From: JACPDH01 sp041671505
Lineage (GTDB): Bacteria; Acidobacteriota; Thermoanaerobaculia; Gp7-AA8
Direction of reading: 5' to 3'
Assembly (NCBI GenBank): GCA_041671505.1
Contig: JBAZBK010000008.1
Span: forward strand, 124,001 to 188,000
DNA: 64,000 nt
Of this stretch, positions 7,961 to 15,489 are shown in pieces. Made by a program: the position numbers and the translations under genes. The notes under the pieces are model-generated. The model was not told the origin of the DNA and made no database searches. It worked only from the letters and a program-made list of their open reading frames with translations. How positions within the stretch are numbered: position 1 is the stretch's first letter; each line of letters opens with the position of its first letter.

Positions 7961-8878
7961 ATGAACGAAGCGAAGGATTTTTCCACATTTCAGAATAGTA
8001 CGAACGGTCGTTTTTCTATCATCGCAAGCACACTCGGGGCTGCGATCCGGATGCTCGATCGCGTCGCGCCGCATCGCGCCGAAACTCTGGCGACGGAGCT
8101 CTTCCTGACGCCGAGGCGCATCTCCAGGCCCAAGCGGGAAGAGGAGTGGGCGAAGGACGCCGCCTCGTTCGGCATGGTGACCTCGAAAGGGAACCGGATC
8201 GAGGTGATGGTCTGGGGTGATGGTGAGCGCGGCACCGTGCTCGCGCTTCACGGATGGGAAGGCCGCGCCTCGCAGATGGGCGCGATCGCGCGCGAGTTCG
8301 TGGATGCAGGCTACCGCGTCGTCGCTCCCGATTTCCCTGCCCACGGCGCGAGCCTCGGGAGCCGCACTAACGTGGTCGAGGCGTCGTGGGTCGTGAGCGA
8401 TGTCGCGCGTCGTGTCGGTCCTCTCGAGGCGATCGTGGCGCACTCGTTCGGCTGTGCCGCCGCGACCGTGGCGATCGGACGCGGAATCGACGCCGCGCGC
8501 GCGGTCTTCATCGCGCCCGCCAACGACTTCACGTTCTACAGCGAGACCTTCTCGTCGGTGCTCGGCCTGCCTGCGACGATGCCGCGCCGAATTCAGCGCG
8601 AGACCGAACGCCGCGTCGGCGTCACGTGGGAATCGCTTCAGCCAGATGCGCTTCCGAGCGACCGCGCGATCCCGCTTCTTGTCATCCACGACGAAGTCGA
8701 TCGCGAGATCCCGCTCATTCAGGGCGCGAAGGTCGCCAGCGTCTGGCCCGGCGCGGAGCTCATGAAGACGCGCGGGCTCGGCCACACGCGAATCCTCCGC
8801 GACGCCGGCGTCACGTCAGCAGCCGTCGGCTTCGTTACGGGCAGAGAGCGCGAGGAAGGTGAGGCGATAGCGGTCTAA
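7961..8878 (+). CDS. alpha/beta hydrolase
   Basis: A 305-residue cytoplasmic hydrolase. The oxyanion loop is LALHGWEG. The nucleophile elbow is AHSFGCA (Ser in HSFG), the likely acid is in IHDEVDREIP and the catalytic His is in GLGHTRIL. Substrates cannot be inferred; relatives are esterases or thioesterases controlled by TetR proteins. The ATG at 7961 has GGGAGA upstream. However, the operator-like site at 7999-8012 lies inside the first 18 codons, so a second start (ATG at 8051, before LDRVAPHRAE) is possible. The stop is followed directly by a heptamer array. Confidence 0.87.
   Translation: MNEAKDFSTFQNSTNGRFSIIASTLGAAIRMLDRVAPHRAETLATELFLTPRRISRPKREEEWAKDAASFGMVTSKGNRIEVMVWGDGERGTVLALHGWEGRASQMGAIAREFVDAGYRVVAPDFPAHGASLGSRTNVVEASWVVSDVARRVGPLEAIVAHSFGCAAATVAIGRGIDAARAVFIAPANDFTFYSETFSSVLGLPATMPRRIQRETERRVGVTWESLQPDALPSDRAIPLLVIHDEVDREIPLIQGAKVASVWPGAELMKTRGLGHTRILRDAGVTSAAVGFVTGREREEGEAIAV
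7999..8012. promoter_or_regulatory. second TetR-type operator-like palindrome
   Basis: TACGA-ACGG-TCGTT matches the site upstream of the TetR gene (TACGA-ACGA-TCGTA) in 12 of 14 positions. It sits in AT-rich DNA within the annotated 5' end of the hydrolase gene. This implies either an intragenic operator or a downstream translation start for that gene. Confidence 0.5.
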
Positions 8879-9119
8879 GCCAAAGGCGAGAGGCGAGGAG
8901 GCGAGAGCAGGCGAGAGGCCAAAGCAGGCGGCCGATGTGGCGCAGGCACTCCTGCCTGCGCGTTGCCGAAGGCGACTCGACTCAGGGAAGCGCCACGACC
9001 AGGCGGCGCTTCGCGCCGCGCGCAGACAGGAGTGTCTGCGCCACACCGGGCCTGCTTTGGCCTCTGGCCTTTGGCCTCTGGCCTGCTCATCGCCTCTCGC
9101 CTTTCGCCTCCCGCCTCGG
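8879..9119. repeat. composite heptamer-ended inverted repeat (AGGCGAN + AGGCCAR families)
   Basis: The left end (8879-8928) runs as GCGAGAG-type 7-mers, then GAGCAGG, then GAGGCCAAAGCAGG. The right end (9051-9119) is the inverted counterpart: CCTGCTTTGG, three 7-mers CCTCTGG/CCTTTGG/CCTCTGG, CCTGCTCATCG, then CCTCTCG, CCTTTCG and CCTCCCG. The core holds two related palindromes, 8937-8961 and 9020-9044, which are also inverted copies of each other (23 of 25 bp). It fills the gap between the hydrolase and the first alcohol dehydrogenase. Confidence 0.85.
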
Positions 9120-9129
9120 TGCGTAGATA

Positions 9130-10191
9130 ATGTCCGGCGTGTCGACATTCGAGACCACGGTCGCTGTGGCGCACGGAAGCGGCCTTACAGTGGTCGAGCG
9201 TCGTGAGGTGACCCTGCCCGCCGACGGGGAGATCGTGCTCGCGCTTCGCTGCTGCGGGCTCTGCGGCACCGATCTCTTCAAGATCGACGGCCCCGCGATG
9301 GCTCCGACGGTGCTCGGGCACGAGCTGGTCGGCGTGGTCGAGCTCTCGCGCAGCGAGCGCTTCCGCGAAGGCGACAGAGTCGTCGTGCCGCATCACGTTT
9401 CGTGCGGCAGTTGTGCGCTCTGCGCGCGCGGCAGCGACACGATGTGTCCGACGTTCAAGGAAAACCTCCTGCTCCCCGGCGGTTTCAGTGACCGGATCGT
9501 CGTCGGGAGGCGCGCGGTCGATCGCGCGGCGCGCCTCGTGCCCGCGAACATCTCGGACGACGCTGCGTCGTTCATGGAGCCCGCGGCCTGCGTCCACCGA
9601 GGCATCCGTCGCGGCGGGCTGCTCGATCCGGTCGCCGAAGGTTCACCCGCGCGCGCAGCGCTCGTCATCGGCGCCGGAAGCATGGGGCTGCTGCACCTGC
9701 TCACGCTCAAGGCGATCGACCCGTCGTTCCGAGTCGTCGTGACCGACCTCCGGCGCGAGAGGCGCGAGCTCGCGATGTCTCTCGGCGCGTTCGCCGCCTC
9801 GGAACCGGGAGAAGCTCTTCGCGCCGCGGTCGTCGACGCGTCGGCGGGGCTCGGCGTCGACGCGGCGTTCGACACCGTCGGCGGCGCGCCGATCCTCGAC
9901 TCCGCGCTCTCGCTCGTGCGCGAGGGAGGGTCGGTCGTGCTCTTCGCGCACGCGCCGCGCGATCAACGCGCGTCGTTCGACCTCAATTCGTTCTTCAAGG
10001 CGGAGAAGCGAGTGGTGGCGACGTATTCGGGATCGCTCGACGATCAGGAGGCAGTCTGGCGCCTGATCGTCAGCGGCGCGCTCGATGCGTCACCTCTCGT
10101 CACGCACCGCGTGCCGCTCTCACGTTTCCCCGAGGCTGTCTCACTCGCGCGCTCTCAGCAGGCGCTCAAGGCGATGGTCATTCCCGGCTGA
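9130..10191 (+). CDS. zinc-dependent medium-chain alcohol dehydrogenase
   Basis: A 353-residue MDR-family oxidoreductase. The catalytic-zinc region reads LRCCGLCGTDLFK and GHELVGVVE. Structural-zinc-type cysteines follow in CGSCALCARGSDTMC. The NAD(P)-binding domain has VIGAGSMGLLHLL. Relatives oxidise polyols, sugars or threonine; the substrate is not evident. A second member of the same family follows after 14 bp, so both are probably co-transcribed and may act on related or successive substrates. Confidence 0.9.
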   Translation: MSGVSTFETTVAVAHGSGLTVVERREVTLPADGEIVLALRCCGLCGTDLFKIDGPAMAPTVLGHELVGVVELSRSERFREGDRVVVPHHVSCGSCALCARGSDTMCPTFKENLLLPGGFSDRIVVGRRAVDRAARLVPANISDDAASFMEPAACVHRGIRRGGLLDPVAEGSPARAALVIGAGSMGLLHLLTLKAIDPSFRVVVTDLRRERRELAMSLGAFAASEPGEALRAAVVDASAGLGVDAAFDTVGGAPILDSALSLVREGGSVVLFAHAPRDQRASFDLNSFFKAEKRVVATYSGSLDDQEAVWRLIVSGALDASPLVTHRVPLSRFPEAVSLARSQQALKAMVIPG

Positions 10192-10205
10192 GAGGAGCGT
10201 CGCGT

Positions 10206-11252
10206 ATGGCAAAGCCCCCGATGCAGCAAACGCTCTTCCTTCTCGGTCCGGGACAGGTGGAGCTCCGGAGGCACAAGGTGCCGGAGCCGCGGAATGGCGA
10301 GCTGCTCGTCGCGATCCGCGCGGCGACCACCTGCGGCACCGATCTCAAGGTCTTCAAGAGGGGAGGCCATCCCCGGATGCTCGTCGTCCCGACGCCGTTC
10401 GGACACGAGATGGCGGGAGTCGTCGTGCATGCCGGCGACGGCGTCACCGGCTGGTCGATGAACGACGAGGTGATCGTCTCGAACTCGGCGCCCTGCGGCG
10501 TGTGCGACTTCTGTGCGCGGGGGCGCGAGAATCTCTGCCGCGACCTTCACTATCTCAATGGCGCCTTTGCGGAGTACGTCATCGTTCCTCCCCGCTTCGT
10601 GGAGCGGAGTGTCCACCGCAAGCCGGCGTCGCTGCCGTTCGAGCTCGCGGCGCTCTCCGAACCGCTCGCCTGCGTGATCCACGGGCTCGAGGCGGCGGCG
10701 CTGCCGGCGCGATCGGATGCGCTAGTGATCGGAGGCGGGCCGATCGGGCTCCTTTTCGTCGCGATGCTCGCCGCGGAAGGACATTCGGTGACGCTCTCCG
10801 ACCCGCACGAGGCGAGGCTCGAGGTTGGCAAGGCTCTCGGCGCGACGCAGACGCTCGCGGCGCGGCACGACGGGCACGACACGCAGCGGCTTCGGGTGCT
10901 CGGCGGCAGCGGCGAAGGATTCGACGTGGTCGTCGAGGCGACCGGCTCGCCTGCCGCATGGGAGACGGGCATTGGCGTCGTGAGAACCGGGGGAGCGGTG
11001 CTTCTCTTCGGCGGTTGTGCGCCGGGGACATCGGTCGCGCTCGACACGCACCTCACGCACTACTCCGAGCTGACGTTGCGGGGTGCATACCATCATCGCC
11101 CGGCGACCTTCGCCCGCGCGATCGAGGTGCTGGCGCGCGGGGTCTTCGACGCGCGCCTGCTGCTCAGCGGCACGTGCGGCCTCGACGGCGTGGAGGAGGC
11201 CCTTCACTCGATGGACCGAAGGGAAGCTCTGAAGATCGTCGTCAGGCCCTGA
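10206..11252 (+). CDS. zinc-dependent medium-chain alcohol dehydrogenase (second of a tandem pair)
   Basis: A 348-residue MDR-family protein. Zinc-binding elements are ATTCGTDLK, GHEMAGVV and CGVCDFCARGRENLC. The cofactor motif is VIGGGPIGLLFVA. Sequence identity to the upstream copy is limited to family motifs, so this looks like a functional pair and not a recent duplication. GAGAGGAG precedes the ATG by about nine bases. The protein is cytoplasmic; the substrate is unknown, perhaps a sugar or polyol. Confidence 0.9.
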   Translation: MAKPPMQQTLFLLGPGQVELRRHKVPEPRNGELLVAIRAATTCGTDLKVFKRGGHPRMLVVPTPFGHEMAGVVVHAGDGVTGWSMNDEVIVSNSAPCGVCDFCARGRENLCRDLHYLNGAFAEYVIVPPRFVERSVHRKPASLPFELAALSEPLACVIHGLEAAALPARSDALVIGGGPIGLLFVAMLAAEGHSVTLSDPHEARLEVGKALGATQTLAARHDGHDTQRLRVLGGSGEGFDVVVEATGSPAAWETGIGVVRTGGAVLLFGGCAPGTSVALDTHLTHYSELTLRGAYHHRPATFARAIEVLARGVFDARLLLSGTCGLDGVEEALHSMDRREALKIVVRP

Positions 11253-11590
11253 AGGGCACCTCTCTCGTCGTCGCGGCCCGGACGCGAGGGCCGTTCGTCC
11301 GCCGCTGCTCGCATCCGCAAGGGAGTACACCGTGAAACCGAACGGGCGATTCGAGCATCTAGGGTCGAGCATGAAGAACGCCCCGGATCCATCGCTTCCG
11401 ACCACGACCATAGGAGTCGCACACGTTCCCGACGTTGAACCGAGCAGTTCGGCAGGCCGGAGGCGTGCGCGGTGACATTCCTTTCCTCTACCGTGCGCTC
11501 CGCGTACAATCGCCGAGTCATGCCCCGGAAACTCGATTCCGACGAGGCGCGTGCGTCCTTTCCGGCCCGCGTCGCGGGCAGGGTGAGCCG
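11253..11590. other. intergenic region, no gene recognised
   Basis: In 338 bp between the second alcohol dehydrogenase and the FHA-domain gene I see no convincing gene, repeat array or RNA. The final part (AGGGTGAGCCG) supplies a ribosome binding site for the downstream gene. A promoter for that gene is presumably here but cannot be placed with confidence. Confidence 0.5.
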
Positions 11591-13234
11591 ATGAACAAGG
11601 CGCCCGTCCTGAAAGTCACGCTGCGCCAGCCCAACAGTGAGGCCTCGCGCCTCGTTCTGGAGGGGGAGAAGATCACGATGGGACGGTCAGCTGACTGCTC
11701 CCTTCCGATTCGCGACAGGTTCCTCTCGCGGCATCACGCCGAGTTCCTCTGGCAGCACGGCGCCTGGCACATTCACGATCTCGGCAGTGCGAACGGCACG
11801 TTCCTGAACGGCTCCCGACTGGAACAGATCGAGCGTCTACGCGAAGGCGACATCGTGATGCTCGGCGACAGCGAGCTCCAGCTCGGAGGCGCCGCCGAGT
11901 CGACCCCGCGCTTCTCGGTCGACGACTCGAACTCGGGGCTCAGCATCGCCATCCCGATCAAACAGATCGGCGACATGACCGACACCCACCGCGACCCCAA
12001 CGCGGAAGGGCTGCGCATCCTGAACCGGCTCGCCATGGAGCTGATCGAAGACCGCCCGATGAGCGAGCTCTTCGACTTCATCGTCGAGCGCGTCATGCAC
12101 CTGATGGCCCCGTCGCGCTGCGCTCTGGCGCTCCTGAATCCCGACTCGAAGTCGTTCCAGGCGGTCTACATGCGCTGCAGGAGCGATAGCGACTCGCAGG
12201 AGCTCACGATCAGCCGGACGCTCCTCGAGGAAGTCGTCGTCAAGAAGAACGTGCTGTCGTTCAACGACGTCTCGCAGGACGAGAACCTCGCGATGGCGAA
12301 GTCGATCGTGGGACAGTCGATCCGCTCCGCGCTCTGCGCTCCTCTCGTTGTCGGCGACTCGGTTCTCGGTGTGCTCTACCTCGACTACCTGCTGACGCAG
12401 CGGACGATCATGGAGGCCGACGTTCGGCTCGTCGCGCAGATTTCGCGCGTCGCGGCCGCGAAACTCGAGACGACACGGCTCCGCGAGGAGTCGCACGTCA
12501 AGGCGAAGATGGAGGAAGAGCTCCGGACCGCCTACGTCATTCAGAGCCGCCTTCTGCCGAGCAAGCCGCCGAACATCGCCGGCTATCGCCTCGCGGGTGT
12601 GAACAGGCCGGTCCGCACCGTGAGCGGCGACTACTACGACTTCGTCGAGCGCCCCGACGGGCGCATCTACTTCATCATCGCCGACGTCTCGGGGAAGGGA
12701 ATCACGGCGGCGCTCGTCATGGCGAGCACCGCGACCGCGTTCGGCATCTTCACGAAGTCCGACCCGACCCCCGCCGAGCTGATGCGAAACATCAACCAGA
12801 CCCTCGCGCCGAAGACCGCACCGTCGAAGTTCGTGACGATGTTCATTGGCGTCCTCGATCCCGCGACGGGCGTCGTCGGGTTTGCCAACGCCGGCCACAC
12901 GCCGCCGCTCGTTCTGCGCGGTGGCCGCGTGGAGGTCCTCGGGACGACGGACATGGTCGTCGGACTCTTCCCGCAGGCACAGTATCGAGATCAGTCGACG
13001 ACGCTTGCCTCAGGTGACTCCCTTCTCATGTTCACGGACGGCGTGATCGAGGCGGAGAACGAGAAGGGCGAGGAGCTTGGCCACGACGCCGTGTGCGCGA
13101 GCGCTGTTGCCTGGCACGGCCTCGATGCGACGGGAATGATCGAACGGCTCGAGAAATGGGTGCTCGGATTCACGGGAAGCACGCCGCTCGGCGACGACCT
13201 GACGATCCTCGCGCTCAGTCGCGACTCTGCGTGA
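11591..13234 (+). CDS. FHA-GAF-SpoIIE (PP2C-type) serine phosphatase
   Basis: A 547-residue cytoplasmic signalling protein. The N-terminal FHA domain (about residues 5-95) has GRSADCSLPI, LSRHHAEF and LGSANGTFLNG, which bind phosphothreonine. A GAF domain (about 135-295) follows. The C-terminal SpoIIE/RsbU-type phosphatase (about 320-545) has the metal-site motifs SGDYYDF, IADVSGKG, NAGHTPPL, FTDGVIEAEN and GDDLTI. Such proteins dephosphorylate anti-anti-sigma factors or other Ser/Thr-phosphorylated partners in response to phosphorylation and a GAF-bound signal. The start at 11591 puts the FHA domain at the N-terminus. No anti-sigma genes are adjacent; the TIR-like protein is 92 bp downstream. 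Confidence 0.92.
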   Translation: MNKAPVLKVTLRQPNSEASRLVLEGEKITMGRSADCSLPIRDRFLSRHHAEFLWQHGAWHIHDLGSANGTFLNGSRLEQIERLREGDIVMLGDSELQLGGAAESTPRFSVDDSNSGLSIAIPIKQIGDMTDTHRDPNAEGLRILNRLAMELIEDRPMSELFDFIVERVMHLMAPSRCALALLNPDSKSFQAVYMRCRSDSDSQELTISRTLLEEVVVKKNVLSFNDVSQDENLAMAKSIVGQSIRSALCAPLVVGDSVLGVLYLDYLLTQRTIMEADVRLVAQISRVAAAKLETTRLREESHVKAKMEEELRTAYVIQSRLLPSKPPNIAGYRLAGVNRPVRTVSGDYYDFVERPDGRIYFIIADVSGKGITAALVMASTATAFGIFTKSDPTPAELMRNINQTLAPKTAPSKFVTMFIGVLDPATGVVGFANAGHTPPLVLRGGRVEVLGTTDMVVGLFPQAQYRDQSTTLASGDSLLMFTDGVIEAENEKGEELGHDAVCASAVAWHGLDATGMIERLEKWVLGFTGSTPLGDDLTILALSRDSA

Positions 13235-13326
13235 GCCGCTGCGCTCGCGTGCCGTCCGCGCGGTTGTCGCGATCGCACTTCGCCTCTGTATAATCGAAGT
13301 CTGGCGGCATCGTCCGCCCTTCGAAT

Positions 13327-14907
13327 ATGGCTGAGCCGGTGGTGGTGATCTGTTCTCCCGGGGAGGAGGCTGCGGCGCGGGGGCTCTGTGCTGCCGTGGA
13401 GGCACGCGCTGTCGAGTGCTGGAGCCCCGTCCGCTACTCGCCCGACGAGGTCACGCAGTCGCTCGTCGACGGGAAGATCATCAACGCGATGGCGCTCGTT
13501 CTGCTGACGCGCAATCCGCTCGAGTACCGGCACGAGGTCGATCTGGCGACCAGGCGTTCGGTCCGCGTGGTGGTCGCGCCGCCCGAAGACGGCTCCGAGG
13601 CGTGGAGCGCGACGCTCAGGGAGCTCCAGGATGCGGGAGCGCTCGACACGGCGGCGTCGGGCGCGAAGGCGGCCGGATTCAACCAGCCGCGCGTCTACAT
13701 CGCCGACGACGAAGAAAAGCACATCGAGTTCATTGCCGAGAACGTCTCGGAGGCGCAGGTCTTCGTCCGCTTCGGCCTCTTCGACAAGGCGATCGGCCGG
13801 CTTCGGATGGTGCTCGAGCGGGCGCCGAGAAATCTCGAGGCGCAGGACGAGATGCTGAAGATCTATCTCGAGGAGAACGAGCACGACAACGCGGCGGCCA
13901 CTGCAGCCGACTACCTCGACTCGCTTCTGTACCGCGGCGAGGAAGCGGCCTACGCGATGCTCCGCTCGCACCTGCTCGAGCACGGGTTTGCGGTCGACGA
14001 CGGCCCGCCGGTTGCGGTCGGCGCCGCGGGAGGCGTGTTCCGAACGACGCGATTCCACGCGAGCCCACCCGACCTGGTGTCTGCCGTCGCGGCCTCGGCC
14101 GCGCCTCGAATGGCAGCTCCCGTCGCGGCGCCTCCGAGAAGTGCGGCCAGCCTCGCTCCCGAGCCGCTACCTCTGGATCTCCCCATCCTCAGGAACTTCA
14201 GGCCGTCGCAGCCGGCGCTCGAGAGCACCGGCATCGATTCGGACCTTAGCGGCATCGATTTCCTTCTCGACCACGGCCTGCTCGACGAGGCGCGCATGCG
14301 TGTCGATCAGCTCGCTCACGAGCATCCCGGCCACTCCGGGGTGGAGGAGCGCAGGCGACGGCTCGAGGCGGCCGCCGGACCGCGCTCGGGGCTCGCCCTC
14401 GCGCTTTCGCTCGATGAGGACTGGGGAGCGCCGGCGGCAGAGCCCGAGCCGCCAGCCTCGCAGGCGAAGCCGGCGGCGGCTCCTTTGCCGATGCGACCAC
14501 CCGTCGCCGCGGAGCCCCTGACGGCGACGGCAGACGAGCTCGTCTGCAGCGTTTTCTGCGCTCTGGCGGTCGACGAGGGAGACAGGTTCGAGATTCGCGC
14601 ATGGCTTCACACCACGTCGCAAACCGAAGCGAACGGGGTGGCGATCGTCGAGGACCGCCGTGAGGCCGCGGTGCTGGCCTCGCCTGTAAGGCGCGGCGAG
14701 ACCATGACTCTCTCGCTCTCCTTGCCGCTCCTCGAGATCGAAGGGCTTTCAGCGATCGCAATCGACTGGAACGGCGCAGCGACGGCGGCGACGTTCAAGG
14801 TGTTCGCGCCGCCGGGCACGGTGGACAGTCAGGTCGAAGGGTGGCTTTCGGTCGAGAAAGGTGGAGAACAGCTGGGCGACGTGCCTCTCCGGATTCGCGT
14901 CGCCTGA
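13327..14907 (+). CDS. TIR-like domain protein with helical-repeat and C-terminal beta domain
   Basis: A 526-residue protein of uncertain function. Residues 1-90 resemble a TIR domain: an initial strand VVVICSP, the helix LCAAVEA, WSPVRYSPDE, a strand AMALVLLT, then EYRHEVDLAT with Glu70 at the position of the conserved TIR glutamate, and RVVVAPP. Residues about 130-235 look like TPR-type helices (RFGLFDKAIGRLRMVLERAP). A low-complexity Ala/Pro linker (about 260-310) leads to another helical repeat (FLLDHGLLDEARMRVDQL). The last 130 residues look like a beta-sandwich. No nuclease or membrane segment is visible. It follows the FHA phosphatase on the same strand, so a signalling-scaffold role is plausible. 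Confidence 0.65.
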   Translation: MAEPVVVICSPGEEAAARGLCAAVEARAVECWSPVRYSPDEVTQSLVDGKIINAMALVLLTRNPLEYRHEVDLATRRSVRVVVAPPEDGSEAWSATLRELQDAGALDTAASGAKAAGFNQPRVYIADDEEKHIEFIAENVSEAQVFVRFGLFDKAIGRLRMVLERAPRNLEAQDEMLKIYLEENEHDNAAATAADYLDSLLYRGEEAAYAMLRSHLLEHGFAVDDGPPVAVGAAGGVFRTTRFHASPPDLVSAVAASAAPRMAAPVAAPPRSAASLAPEPLPLDLPILRNFRPSQPALESTGIDSDLSGIDFLLDHGLLDEARMRVDQLAHEHPGHSGVEERRRRLEAAAGPRSGLALALSLDEDWGAPAAEPEPPASQAKPAAAPLPMRPPVAAEPLTATADELVCSVFCALAVDEGDRFEIRAWLHTTSQTEANGVAIVEDRREAAVLASPVRRGETMTLSLSLPLLEIEGLSAIAIDWNGAATAATFKVFAPPGTVDSQVEGWLSVEKGGEQLGDVPLRIRVA

Positions 14908-14975
14908 GGCTCGGTGTCGACTGCTTGCCCGATCTCGCAGGAACGGGCATACTGTTTGGCCCCGCAGGAGGAAGC

Positions 14976-15359
14976 ATGATGCCCGAGAACGAAGAAGAGT
15001 TGCTGGCGAGAGTCCTGGAGCTCCTGGAAGAACAGGGACACCGTGTCGTCCGCCGGATGGACTTCGACCCTGAGATCCGCGTCGACGAAGAAGGCGCGAT
15101 CACCTACTCGCTCGGGCGCGACAACTCCATCCAGCAGGTCCTTCGCCGGATGCTCGAATTCCTCGCGACGACGGTACTGCCGAACGAAGGCCAGGACCGG
15201 AGCTGGGAAGCGGCCGCAGTCGCCACGCGCATCATCGACGAGATCGAAGAAGACGCCGGCCCCGAGCTCCAGACCGACCTCCCGTTCCCCGGCGCCATCG
15301 ACGCCTCCCGCCGCCGCGTCCGCTACGCCGCGAACAGGATTCTGACTGAGCTGATATAA
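14976..15359 (+). CDS. small acidic protein of unknown function
   Basis: A protein of 126-127 residues that I do not recognise. AGGAGG lies just upstream, and two consecutive ATGs (14976 and 14979) can serve as start. The sequence is strongly acidic at the N-terminus (MPENEEELLARVLELLEEQG) and mostly helical, with no signal peptide or membrane segment. It follows the TIR-like gene after 68 bp on the same strand and ends before a convergent hairpin and heptamer element. It may be a partner of the upstream protein, but nothing in the sequence shows this directly. Confidence 0.6.
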   Translation: MMPENEEELLARVLELLEEQGHRVVRRMDFDPEIRVDEEGAITYSLGRDNSIQQVLRRMLEFLATTVLPNEGQDRSWEAAAVATRIIDEIEEDAGPELQTDLPFPGAIDASRRRVRYAANRILTELI

Positions 15360-15360
15360 G

Positions 15361-15487
15361 ACATTTCGGATTTGGGATTTCGGATTTCGGATTTGAGCCG
15401 AACGCGAAATCTGCACGAAACACTTCGGGCCTCGCCAGGCAATGCCAGCGAGGCCCGAAGTCTTTGTTCCTCTAAATCCGAAATCCC
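15361..15487. repeat. heptamer-ended inverted repeat (CGGATTT family) with central hairpin
   Basis: The left end is four 7-mers CGGATTT, GGGATTT, CGGATTT, CGGATTT (15367-15394). The right end is two inverted units, AAATCCG and AAATCCC (15474-15487). The core holds a perfect 14-bp stem at 15422-15435 and 15448-15461. The element fills the convergent gap between the small acidic protein gene and the acetyl-CoA synthetase gene. Confidence 0.85.
15422..15470 (+). terminator. hairpin with T-rich tail, likely terminator
   Basis: The stem ACTTCGGGCCTCGC (15422-15435) pairs with GCGAGGCCCGAAGT (15448-15461) around a 12-bp loop and is followed by CTTTGTTCC. It lies between convergent genes and could end the TIR-like operon; on the other strand the T tract is weaker. 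Confidence 0.5.
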
Positions 15488-15489
15488 CG

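Noticed and set aside
9130..11252. Recent tandem duplication of one alcohol dehydrogenase gene
   Set aside because: Outside family motifs the two proteins differ throughout, so they are old paralogues and not a recent duplication.
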